From: Candidatus Borkfalkia avistercoris
Lineage (GTDB): Bacteria; Bacillota; Clostridia; Christensenellales; Borkfalkiaceae
Assembly (NCBI GenBank): GCA_019115995.1
Contig: DXCL01000020.1
Coordinates: forward strand, 1-51,284
DNA: 51,284 bases
Reading direction: 5' to 3'
This document shows positions 15,911 to 23,330 of this stretch, piece after piece. Every line of letters starts with the position of its first letter. The stretch's first letter is position 1. The position numbers and the translations under genes are program-made. The notes under the pieces are model-generated. The model worked only from the letters and a program-made list of their open reading frames with translations, did no database searches and had not been told where the DNA came from.

Positions 15911-15916
15911 CGCATT

Positions 15917-16627
15917 ATGAAAGAGAATAAAGACGCATTAAAAGCAATTCAGGAATTTGCAGACGAAAGTCCGACCCGTTCGGACAAGTTGGAACAGGCA
16001 AAACAGCTCACGCGGGAGCTGTACGGCGAAGATGGCGCCGAAGCGGAACACCGCGGCAGGGGCGGCGCCGTCGCCCTTGCCGCATCTTCAAAGAGAACCC
16101 GTATTTTAACAATTGCGCTCTGCTGCGTTGCATTGCTTTTGGTGGTTGCTATTCTCCTCCCGTTTCTTTTAAGAGAAAAGGAAAGTCCAATTCATTATTA
16201 TGACGATGTATCTATTTACAGTGAAACCATATCAGATATCGATCAATTTATAAGTGAAAACAATTTGGAATTTGCTTATTATGATCACGATTATCTTGCG
16301 TCACAGCACGAAGCATACCGATTGATCGAAAACGATCGCCTCGTATATATTTTACAGAACGTGATATTTTTAAGGCAAAATGATTTTGATTCAATATTGT
16401 TGGGAATTTGTTTCAGTAACGATGAGTTTCAAAAATTTGACGAATTTAAAGGTTTTACAGAATCATTGTTGGTTGGGGGAATTGAAGTAGATTATAAGAT
16501 ATTGGAACAAGATTGGAATTATATCTACGCGAAATTTTCCGTCGATGGCGTCGTGTATTATCTGAACGTTACCACGTCCGGCGGGGCGGAGGTTTTGGAG
16601 CAATATGTAAATTTATTGCTCGCATAA
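15917..16627 (+). CDS. Single-pass membrane protein, possible anti-sigma factor
   Basis: A 236-residue protein with a cytoplasmic charged N-terminus of about 60 residues (two short helices), one membrane helix at about 63-85 and an extracellular domain of about 150 residues rich in Asp, Tyr and Phe. Such topology, next to an ECF sigma factor, fits an anti-sigma or sensor protein, but no zinc-binding HxxxCxxC motif is seen and the family is not recognised. It begins 6 nt after the C39-like gene without a clear ribosome site, so it is probably translated by coupling. The N-terminal third is GC-rich and the external part AT-rich. A terminator follows directly. Confidence 0.6.
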   Translation: MKENKDALKAIQEFADESPTRSDKLEQAKQLTRELYGEDGAEAEHRGRGGAVALAASSKRTRILTIALCCVALLLVVAILLPFLLREKESPIHYYDDVSIYSETISDIDQFISENNLEFAYYDHDYLASQHEAYRLIENDRLVYILQNVIFLRQNDFDSILLGICFSNDEFQKFDEFKGFTESLLVGGIEVDYKILEQDWNYIYAKFSVDGVVYYLNVTTSGGAEVLEQYVNLLLA

Positions 16628-16638
16628 AGCGTAAAAGA

Positions 16639-16669
16639 GCGGTGCGGCAAAAAGGCCGCGCCGCTTTTT
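16639..16669 (+). terminator. Terminator of the sigma/C39-like cluster
   Basis: A 10-bp GC-rich stem (16639-16648 with 16655-16664, one G-T pair) followed by TTTTT. Confidence 0.85.
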
Positions 16670-16696
16670 GTATATGAAGACAAATGAGGGAATATG

Positions 16697-16736
16697 CGAA
16701 GCGCCCGACCGATTGTATCGGTCGGGCGCTTCGTTT
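16697..16736. terminator. Perfect 17-bp hairpin
   Basis: Arms 16697-16713 and 16717-16733 pair without mismatch around a 3-nt loop, with TTT after it. It lies just 28 nt beyond the previous terminator, so it is either a back-up terminator or a short palindromic element. Confidence 0.6.
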
Positions 16737-16847
16737 AAAAATGGATAAAACAAGCAGGAAAAATATGGCAGCGCCGTAAAAGTTGGGATTTTTTACGGAT
16801 CTCATTCCGTTATAATAATGTCGAAAGCAAGGGAATAAGAAATTATT

Positions 16848-17216
16848 ATGACGAAAAAACAGGTGGAGGAAATCGTCAAAAGGTATCCCTATATAGCGTG
16901 CGCCGTTAAAAAGAATCAGGGTGTTGCTGAGTTTGTTTCGGGAGGCAGAAAACGAAAGATCCCCATTACGGAAGAAGTAAAGGCGGTGTGCGATATCATC
17001 GGCGATATTTACCTCAATACGGAAAACATATGGATACGGAAAATGATAGAGGGTTTCAAGGCGGGGCGATCGGATATATCGCTGATACACGACATGCCGT
17101 GGGAAAGGAACGCGTTTTATGAGCGCAAGCGCAAATTGATCGATAAAATCTACAATTGCTGCGTGAGCCTGCAATTGGTCGATTATTATGAAATACTCAA
17201 CGAGGAAATAGCATAG
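16848..17216 (+). CDS. Conserved clostridial protein with RinA/ArpU-like C-terminus
   Basis: A 122-residue basic protein. The C-terminal half (FKAGRSDISLIHDMPWERNAF, then YERKRKLIDKIYNCCVSLQLV) has the look of phage-type RinA/ArpU regulators, in which a helix-turn-helix is followed by an amphipathic helix. The N-terminal half is not recognised. AGGGAAT precedes the ATG, and a TATAAT at 16811-16816 is a likely -10 box without a good -35. The next gene starts on the last base of its stop codon, so the two form a unit. Confidence 0.65.
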   Translation: MTKKQVEEIVKRYPYIACAVKKNQGVAEFVSGGRKRKIPITEEVKAVCDIIGDIYLNTENIWIRKMIEGFKAGRSDISLIHDMPWERNAFYERKRKLIDKIYNCCVSLQLVDYYEILNEEIA

Positions 17217-17428
17217 TGAAAACTTTAAGCGCACAGGAAACGTTGCTTTATATGGTACAGCGGCTGACTGCATATTTGGAGGAACTGCGGGAAGCGAGGG
17301 CCGAAGGGGAGGATTTTGCATACGGGGAGAAGACGGCCTATACGGAATGCCTTGAACTCATACAGCTGTGGGAGGGGGCGAAGGAAAACGGTTTAGACTA
17401 CGAAATAGAAAAGAAGTATCCGTTGTAA
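17216..17428 (+). CDS. Small conserved protein paired with the RinA-like gene
   Basis: A 70-residue acidic, mostly helical protein (LLYMVQRLTAYLEELREARAE, then a YGEKTAYTECLELIQLW segment). The GTG start at 17216 shares one base with the upstream TAG, which implies translational coupling; there is no in-frame ATG nearby. Small proteins with this kind of sequence follow RinA-like genes in Clostridia, but the function is unknown. A strong hairpin terminator follows at 17550. Confidence 0.6.
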   Translation: MKTLSAQETLLYMVQRLTAYLEELREARAEGEDFAYGEKTAYTECLELIQLWEGAKENGLDYEIEKKYPL

Positions 17429-17549
17429 GCTTCTTTGCGTCAGAGCTGTGCGGCTGAATGCTGTTCCGCCGCGCAGAATACCGCAAAAACAAGTAAAAAG
17501 CAGAAAAAAGGAAAATCGGCGCTCGTTCTTAAAGAAACGCGAAAGGCGT

Positions 17550-17586
17550 AAAAAGCGCTCTTCGGCATCGCCGAAGAGCGCTTTTT
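17550..17586. terminator. Bidirectional terminator
   Basis: A perfect 17-bp stem (17550-17566 with 17570-17586) flanked by A5 and T5, serving the + strand pair on the left and the - strand mini-XRE gene on the right. Confidence 0.9.
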
Positions 17587-17596
17587 ACGCTTAGTC

Positions 17597-17785
17597 CTAT
17601 TCAAAAGTGATGTTATTGTCCGTACAGTATTTTTCCAGCTTCGCCTGCGCGTTCGCACTCGGCCTGCCCGTACCTTTGAGCCAGTTGTGCAGGGCGCCCT
17701 TCGAAACGCCGAGAGCCGCCGCCAGCTCGTCGGGCGCGATCCCTTTTTCCTCCACGATCTTTTTGATTTTTTCTGCTGCCGTCAT
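17597..17785 (-). CDS. Mini XRE-type helix-turn-helix protein
   Basis: A 62-residue protein that is almost entirely a Cro/XRE DNA-binding domain (IAPDELAAALGVSKGALHNW, then GRPSANAQAKLEKYC). The helix-turn-helix core GVSKGALHNWLKGTGRPS is clear. AGGAGGGG lies just before the ATG, and a consensus promoter is directly upstream. It is transcribed divergently from the TrkA/RyR pair, with about 170 nt between the starts, so it could repress that pair, itself, or both (inference from position). Confidence 0.82.
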   Translation of the reverse strand: MTAAEKIKKIVEEKGIAPDELAAALGVSKGALHNWLKGTGRPSANAQAKLEKYCTDNNITFE

Positions 17786-17817
17786 AGTTTCCCCTCCTAA
17801 AAGATTTCTGTATCCAT

Positions 17818-17846
17818 ATTATACGGCAAGGGAGGCGCGGTGTCAA
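17818..17846 (-). promoter_or_regulatory. Promoter of the mini-XRE gene
   Basis: On the - strand TTGACA (17841-17846) and TATAAT (17818-17823) are separated by 17 bp, a perfect sigma-A promoter. Confidence 0.85.
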
Positions 17847-17920
17847 TATTTTTTTAAAAATAAAAGGCGCGGGCGCTTTCGGGAAATTTCGGCAAAAAGC
17901 TTTCAAAATCAATGCGCCTG

Positions 17921-17929
17921 TGCTATAAT
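17921..17929 (+). promoter_or_regulatory. Extended -10 promoter of the TrkA/RyR-like pair
   Basis: TGCTATAAT at 17921-17929 is a full extended -10 element; the -35 position (TTTCAA near 17901) is weak. The ribosome site and ATG follow about 30 nt later. Confidence 0.65.
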
Positions 17930-17958
17930 AGTGAAAAACGGAATTTCGGGAGAACAAA

Positions 17959-20130
17959 ATGAGCTTTACGAATACGGTTTCCGCAATTTGCCTCGTATAT
18001 ATGGCGGCGGTCGTCGTTTTTACGGTCATGTCCGTCGCATGCGCGCCGGGGAGAAAGGGGAAGCTCCGCGCGCTCAAAAATTTCAAGCGCGGCAAGTTTA
18101 TCCTCATATATGCGGCGGCGATCCCGCTGTACTGGCTGGCGCACACGTTCAACGGCGAACCTGTCGGCGGCGCGCTGCTTCTCGCCATCAAATCTTGCGT
18201 AGACATCGTGGTGCTCAAATACGATTATTCGAGCGCCGCCGCGCTGATGCAGGCAAATACCTTCTATCGCATCGTGATAGACATATGCTTCGTGCTCGTT
18301 GCGGTCAACGCGGTCGTTTTCGTTCTTACGCTCGTGGGCGAGCGCCTGTTCAACTTTTTTGCCAACCGCCGTTCCCTGCGCGCGGAAAAAGTGTACCTCG
18401 TGGTCGGCTATAACGAGCAGAACCTCGCCGTTCTGCGTTCCGTCAAAAAGGAGACGGGGCGCGCGATCCTGCTCTGCGGCGGGGAGAAAGAAGCGGAAGA
18501 CGACGCATTCCTCGCCAAGCGCTCGTACATGCGCTGGAACGGCAGTTTAGACGCGTTCATCGAAAAGCGTTTCAAAAAACTGGCGGAAAGGAGCGTGCAC
18601 GTCGTCGTCAATACGGGCAAAGACGAGGAGAATCTTATCCTGTGCAAGCAGCTTTCCCGCCTCATACAGAAGCTGAACGATGCGGCGCTTTCCGAGGATC
18701 GCGGGGTGTTCGTTTATGCGTTCGGAGCGCCCGAAAATACGTCTGCGTTCGTGCATTTTGTGGAAAAGAGCAAGGGGAGGATCCGTTTCGTCAACAAGTA
18801 CAGGCTGGTGGCGGGAGATTTTGTCAGCAAATATCCCTATACCATGTATATGGGCGAGAGAGAGCTCGATTTTGAGCACGCCGTCGTCCGGCAGGAGGTC
18901 TCGCTCGGGGTCGTGTTCATCGGCTTCGGAAAAGCGAATCAGAGCCTGTTCCTCACCTCCGCCGCGAACGATCAGTTCGTGACCCGCCAAAACGGTCAGA
19001 TCGTGCAGAAAGCGGTGCGATATACCGTTTTTGACAGGAAGGATTCGCATAACGACAAAAACCTGAACCATTCTTATTTCCGCTACCGCGAAGCGCTGCG
19101 GGAGATCGGGGAGCACGAAGAGGACTATCTGCCCCTCCCGCCCGAGCCTGCGGATATCTCCTTTGTCAGGACGGACATCAACGACAATAAATTTTACCGT
19201 GCGCTGCGCGAATGCCTCTCCGCAAAAGGAGGGGAGCTCCCGTATAATTACGTGATCATCGCGTTCGGGTCGGATATGGAAAATCTTGACCTCGCCGACA
19301 AGATCTCCGCAAAGCTGAAAGAGTGGGAACTTTCGGATACGACCCATTTGTTTGTGAAGATACGCAGCGCCAGGCTTTCCGAGCAGGTCGTCGCCCGGGA
19401 ATACGCCGAAGAAGACGGGTTCAGGACCTTCGGCGAGGAAGACCGCGTCGTGTACGACATCGAGCGCATCGCGGGGGAAGCCGCCGAGCAGATGGCGTGG
19501 CGCCGCCATCTCGCCTATACCGCGGAATACGAGCGCGGCGCTTCGGCGGAAGCGGTGCGCGCGGCGGCTTTGGCGGGGTGGTACGGCAGGTTCCGCCAGT
19601 TGCAGAGGGAAGCGAATATCTTTGCCTGTTTGAGCCTGCGTTCCAAGCTCAACATGCTCGGCTTCGACTACGCGCCCATTTCCGACGCGCGCCCCGCCGC
19701 GGAGGAGGAGTTTATGGAAAAATATACGGCGGGCGATCCGATCCGCTATACGGGCGGCGAGTTGAACGGCAAAAAACTCATCGAGTACCGCAACGAAGAT
19801 TTCGAGCGTGATTCCGTTCGCAAGACGTTCGCCGTGCAGGAGCACCAGCGCTGGAACGCCTGCATGATCTCGCACGGGGTGATCCCGTCTTCCAAAGAGG
19901 CGATCGCCCGGCCCGACCGCGGCAAGCGGCTGGATATCCGTCGCCACGGTTGCCTCACGACGTTCGAGGGGTTAAAAGAATACGCCCGCATCGTGGCAGG
20001 ATCGAGCGGAAAAACGGAGGAACAGACGGACGTGATACGCTACGACTATCAGCTCATGGACGACGCCGCGTGGCTGCTTTCTTCCAATGGCTATAAGATC
20101 GTGCGCCGCGCGGAGGAGGATAAAAAATGA
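17959..20130 (+). CDS. Membrane protein with two Rossmann (TrkA-like) domains and a RyR-like C-terminus, subunit A
   Basis: A 723-residue protein. Residues 1-130 hold about four membrane helices (8-28, 47-65, 70-88, 105-130). A Rossmann-like start VYLVVGYNEQNLAVL (145-159) and a second one VVFIGFGKANQSLF (318-331) lie in the cytoplasmic part, as in TrkA/RCK domains that gate ion channels by binding nucleotides; both glycine loops are degenerate. The C-terminal region has QEHQRW (627-632) followed by GVIPS and DRGKR segments, resembling the RyR domain seen in bacterial proteins, which is thought to bind a nucleotide-like ligand. ATG 17959 follows GGGAG. The next gene overlaps by 4 nt and has the same architecture, so A and B likely form one hetero-complex. 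Function unproven; ligand-gated ion flux is one possibility. Confidence 0.7.
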   Translation: MSFTNTVSAICLVYMAAVVVFTVMSVACAPGRKGKLRALKNFKRGKFILIYAAAIPLYWLAHTFNGEPVGGALLLAIKSCVDIVVLKYDYSSAAALMQANTFYRIVIDICFVLVAVNAVVFVLTLVGERLFNFFANRRSLRAEKVYLVVGYNEQNLAVLRSVKKETGRAILLCGGEKEAEDDAFLAKRSYMRWNGSLDAFIEKRFKKLAERSVHVVVNTGKDEENLILCKQLSRLIQKLNDAALSEDRGVFVYAFGAPENTSAFVHFVEKSKGRIRFVNKYRLVAGDFVSKYPYTMYMGERELDFEHAVVRQEVSLGVVFIGFGKANQSLFLTSAANDQFVTRQNGQIVQKAVRYTVFDRKDSHNDKNLNHSYFRYREALREIGEHEEDYLPLPPEPADISFVRTDINDNKFYRALRECLSAKGGELPYNYVIIAFGSDMENLDLADKISAKLKEWELSDTTHLFVKIRSARLSEQVVAREYAEEDGFRTFGEEDRVVYDIERIAGEAAEQMAWRRHLAYTAEYERGASAEAVRAAALAGWYGRFRQLQREANIFACLSLRSKLNMLGFDYAPISDARPAAEEEFMEKYTAGDPIRYTGGELNGKKLIEYRNEDFERDSVRKTFAVQEHQRWNACMISHGVIPSSKEAIARPDRGKRLDIRRHGCLTTFEGLKEYARIVAGSSGKTEEQTDVIRYDYQLMDDAAWLLSSNGYKIVRRAEEDKK

Positions 20131-22508
20131 CTGCTCTCGGTGTGATCGCCGGTATACTCGTACTTGCGCTGCTGTATGCCGTTTCCATGTACGTTTACTT
20201 TGTTCTGCGCCGCAGGCATGCGGCGGCAAAGTTTCTCGTAGAAGTCGGAACGGTATTCTTTGCCATCGTTCTGAGCATCGCGGTGAAGCTCGTCATTCTT
20301 TTGCTCACCACGGCGCCCGATTTCAGCGGCGGATTCGCCTCGGCGCTGATCGCAATTTATTCCGCCATCGGCGGGCTCACCTTCGAGGGGATCTCCTCCG
20401 TTGCGGAGCTGGGCGGATTTTTGAACTGCCTGTACGCGGGCACGTCTCTGTACGCCGGGCTCATCGCGCTGAGCGTCATCACCGCCCGCGCGAGCTATGA
20501 AATTTACAGCTTTATCGCGCTGCGCTTTTTGAACCTGCGCAATCAGAACAAGACGGACATTTACATTTTTATGACGGTCACCGACGACGCTGTTCTGCTT
20601 GCGAACAGCGTCAAAGAGCAGGCGTGTTATGCGAGCGGGGAGCGCAGGTGCGTGATCGTCTTTACGGGCAGCGAGATCGGCGTTTTCGACCGCAAAAACC
20701 CGCTGCATCGGGAGATCATGTCGCGCGGCTATCTGTATTGGGAGTATTCGAATGCGAAAGACGGCACTGCCGAGCCTTCCGTGCTGCGCCGCCTGCGCCT
20801 GTACGCCGCGAACGACCGCGCCGCCTTCCCCGAAGAAGCGCAGACCGGCAAAAAGGGCGAAAAAAGCGCCTTGCAGGACGTGCGCATCTATATTTTCGCG
20901 CTCGGGCTGAGCGGTGATCTCGTCGGATCGGAATCCTCCAACAGCGAGATCATAGGGGAGGAGATGCGAGCCATAGCGCGCGAAATGGCGGAGGGCTCCG
21001 CTCCCTCCTGCGTGGCAGATTTTTATCTGCTCATCGAAAGCGAGATCAATTATTCCTTCTATACCGATATGACAAAGCGCCTCATTTCCGAGGCGTTCAG
21101 AGAGTGCGGCAGCGAAAAGAAAGCGGAAGATTTTTATCACTGCTTTCAGCTGCATGTTTTGAGCGAGCCGAAACTTGCCGCGCGCTGTCTTGCAAAAAAC
21201 AGGAACGCCGTCTTCGCCAAAGACGAAAAGCTGTATTTGAGCGACAACGCGCCCGGCGAGCGCAATGTGTACAGGGCGATCGTGCTCGGCTTCGGCAAGA
21301 CGGGGCAGATGGCGATGAACGCCGTGTTTACGGATACCGCGTACACGAACAAGCAGGGGGTGCCCTCGCAGTTCTTCGCGGACGTATACGATCTGAAAAT
21401 GGACGAGCTCGCGGGGTTGTTTTCCATCGAGCACCCGCTGTATCAGTGCGCGACCCGCATGGAGGAGATCGAGCCGTTTTCGGAAGAGGAATTTGCCGAG
21501 GCTTCGGCGCAGAGCCGCCGCAAGATCGAGCGCTTTTACGAGCCGCTCCTTGCCGCGCGGGGAAAGGGGGAAACGTTTGCAGACATCGTGCGCGGCATGA
21601 AGTTCCCGTGGATCACGTTTCACAAGGCGTCTTGTTTTCAGACGAGGTTCATGCGCTATCTCGACGGCGAGTCGGGCATCGCAGGGGAGCGCAGGGAGAA
21701 AAACAAGCTCCTTTGCAACGCCTTTATCATCGCGCTCGGAGACGACGAGGCGAACATCAAGATGGCAAACTCTCTCATCGACGATCTAAAACACGAATCG
21801 GCGTTCACGAACAAGAGATCTTCCGTCTATCCGCAGATGATCTACGTCAACCTGCGCGACGAAAAGAATTATAACCGCATCAACTGGACGCCGGAAGACG
21901 AAAAGGAGTTCACCGCCTTCAAGGTGATCTTGTTCGGGAACCGCGTGGAGATGTACAGCTACGGGCAGATCATAGACGATTCCGCCGACATGGAATACGA
22001 TTACGCGTACAGCGCCCTATACGGCGGCGGATCGTCGCAGGAGGCGTACGAGGCGTTTTCAAATATCAAAAAATGCATCGAGGAAGGCAGAGAAAACGAG
22101 AATTTCAGCGGCGACATCAAAAAAGCCGTCGACGCGCTCAAAAACATCAAAAAGACGCCGGAAGAACTGCGCCGGAACTGGCTGAACGTAACTTTGTTCA
22201 ACAAGGAATCCAACTACGCCGCCAACCGCTTCAAGCCGTTCATGGCGCATGCGCTGCGCAGCGAACCGCTCACCGGCGGAAGGCTCGTGGAGCTCGCACG
22301 GCTCGAACACGTCCGCTGGTGCCGTTTCCATATGGCGTACGGCTGGACATACCGCCTGTACGACGCCTCCGATAAGGCGACGAAAAACAGATACCGCCGC
22401 ATCAGGGAGCACAACATCCTTTGCCCCTTCGAGATGCTTTCCGCCGACATGCGGGTAAACAATCTCGTGAACGTGGCGCTCGCCGCGGAGGATCAGCCCA
22501 TTCGGTAA
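20127..22508 (+). CDS. Membrane protein with TrkA-like and RyR-like domains, subunit B
   Basis: A 793-residue paralogue of the upstream gene, starting inside its stop codon (ATGA). Residues 1-125 hold about four membrane helices. A first Rossmann-like region begins near 143 (DIYIFMTVTDDAVLLANSV) and a second has an intact GxGxxG loop, VLGFGKTGQ (386-394). The C-terminus carries the clearest RyR-like signature: LARLEHVRWCRFHMAYGW (723-740), with the Glu, Arg, Trp and Gly-Trp positions expected for that domain. A middle part (200-380) has no recognised motif. Subunits A and B are far diverged, arguing for distinct roles in one complex. A bidirectional terminator ends the operon. Confidence 0.72.
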   Translation: MTALGVIAGILVLALLYAVSMYVYFVLRRRHAAAKFLVEVGTVFFAIVLSIAVKLVILLLTTAPDFSGGFASALIAIYSAIGGLTFEGISSVAELGGFLNCLYAGTSLYAGLIALSVITARASYEIYSFIALRFLNLRNQNKTDIYIFMTVTDDAVLLANSVKEQACYASGERRCVIVFTGSEIGVFDRKNPLHREIMSRGYLYWEYSNAKDGTAEPSVLRRLRLYAANDRAAFPEEAQTGKKGEKSALQDVRIYIFALGLSGDLVGSESSNSEIIGEEMRAIAREMAEGSAPSCVADFYLLIESEINYSFYTDMTKRLISEAFRECGSEKKAEDFYHCFQLHVLSEPKLAARCLAKNRNAVFAKDEKLYLSDNAPGERNVYRAIVLGFGKTGQMAMNAVFTDTAYTNKQGVPSQFFADVYDLKMDELAGLFSIEHPLYQCATRMEEIEPFSEEEFAEASAQSRRKIERFYEPLLAARGKGETFADIVRGMKFPWITFHKASCFQTRFMRYLDGESGIAGERREKNKLLCNAFIIALGDDEANIKMANSLIDDLKHESAFTNKRSSVYPQMIYVNLRDEKNYNRINWTPEDEKEFTAFKVILFGNRVEMYSYGQIIDDSADMEYDYAYSALYGGGSSQEAYEAFSNIKKCIEEGRENENFSGDIKKAVDALKNIKKTPEELRRNWLNVTLFNKESNYAANRFKPFMAHALRSEPLTGGRLVELARLEHVRWCRFHMAYGWTYRLYDASDKATKNRYRRIREHNILCPFEMLSADMRVNNLVNVALAAEDQPIR

Positions 22509-22510
22509 AA

Positions 22511-22547
22511 AAAGGGGCGGGAAAGCTTTTGCTTTTCCCGCCCCTTT
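22511..22547. terminator. Bidirectional terminator
   Basis: A 16-bp stem with one bulged T (arms 22511-22526 and 22531-22547), A-run on the left and TTT on the right, between two convergent genes. Confidence 0.85.
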
Positions 22548-22574
22548 GACGGCTTAAAAACGGCGATCAGCCCG

Positions 22575-23216
22575 TTATTCTGTTTCGATGCCGAGCGCCC
22601 GCAAAAGCGCGGCGGCCTGTAAAAGCCCGATCTTCGCCCCTTTGAGTTCAAAGAGAGAGGAGGAAAAGGCGGCGCCCGCTATATCGCAGGAGCTGAGATC
22701 CATTCCTTTGAGAGAGGTCTTGAAAAAATTTGCGCGATCGAACGCGCATTTGGCGACCGACGTGTTTTTCTGCACGCATTCGGCAAAATCGGCAAAGGAG
22801 AACGTACAGCCTTCAAACCGCGCGCCGTTCAGCTTTACGGCGTTAAAATTCGCGTAGGAAAAGGCGCATTTTTCAAAGGAAACGTCTTTTAAAGAACTTT
22901 CCGAAAGATCCGCGCCGACGCCCTTGCAGTCGATAAATCCGGCGCGGCGGAAGGCGCTCTTGCGCAGATCCGCGCCCGAAAGGTCGCACCGCTCGAACAG
23001 AACGTCGGCAAAGTCGCAGCCCTTTAAAAAGGCGCCGTTCAGATCGCATGCGGTAAAAACGCATTCGGAAAATTCCCTGTCGGCAAGGCGCAGCCCCGCA
23101 AAGGACAGCTTATGAAATTTCAGCCCCTCCGCGCGCTCGTCCGTTTGCGCGAGAGCTGCGGCTTCCTGTAAAAAGGGGGCGGGTTCCTGAAAAAATTTCG
23201 GCGGCATGATCTTCAT
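22575..23216 (-). CDS. Pentapeptide-repeat protein
   Basis: A 213-residue protein with a long series of A(D/N)LxX pentapeptide repeats from about residue 35 to 185 (for example CDLSGADLRKSAF, GADLSESSL, YANFNAV), which fold into a right-handed quadrilateral beta-helix. Members can mimic DNA against gyrase or act as generic scaffolds; nothing here decides the role. A longer frame extends upstream to 23741 but covers the divergent gene. The ATG at 23216 has no ribosome site and lies only 7 nt after a consensus -10 box, so the mRNA would be leaderless. ATG 23207 is the other possible start. Confidence 0.85.
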   Translation of the reverse strand: MKIMPPKFFQEPAPFLQEAAALAQTDERAEGLKFHKLSFAGLRLADREFSECVFTACDLNGAFLKGCDFADVLFERCDLSGADLRKSAFRRAGFIDCKGVGADLSESSLKDVSFEKCAFSYANFNAVKLNGARFEGCTFSFADFAECVQKNTSVAKCAFDRANFFKTSLKGMDLSSCDIAGAAFSSSLFELKGAKIGLLQAAALLRALGIETE

Positions 23217-23223
23217 ATATGAT

Positions 23224-23252
23224 ATTATACGGCGCGGGATTTGAGATGTCAA
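23224..23252 (-). promoter_or_regulatory. Promoter of the pentapeptide-repeat gene
   Basis: On the - strand TTGACA (23247-23252), 17-bp spacer, TATAAT (23224-23229). Transcription should start at about 23216, the A of the start codon. Confidence 0.85.
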
Positions 23253-23263
23253 GCGGCTAAAAG

Positions 23264-23293
23264 TTGACTTTTTTGCGGGAAAAGAGTAAGATA
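23264..23293 (+). promoter_or_regulatory. Promoter of the M29 aminopeptidase pair
   Basis: TTGACT (23264-23269) and TAAGAT (23288-23293) with an 18-bp spacer, divergent from the pentapeptide gene promoter. Confidence 0.6.
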
Positions 23294-23330
23294 AAGGCAG
23301 AACGGCAAAATGATTGCCGCGGGAGTCGTT

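Noticed and set aside
18547-19947. A 466-codon reverse frame inside subunit A of the TrkA/RyR-like pair
   Set aside because: GC-rich antisense shadow without ribosome site; the same holds for 20091-21623.
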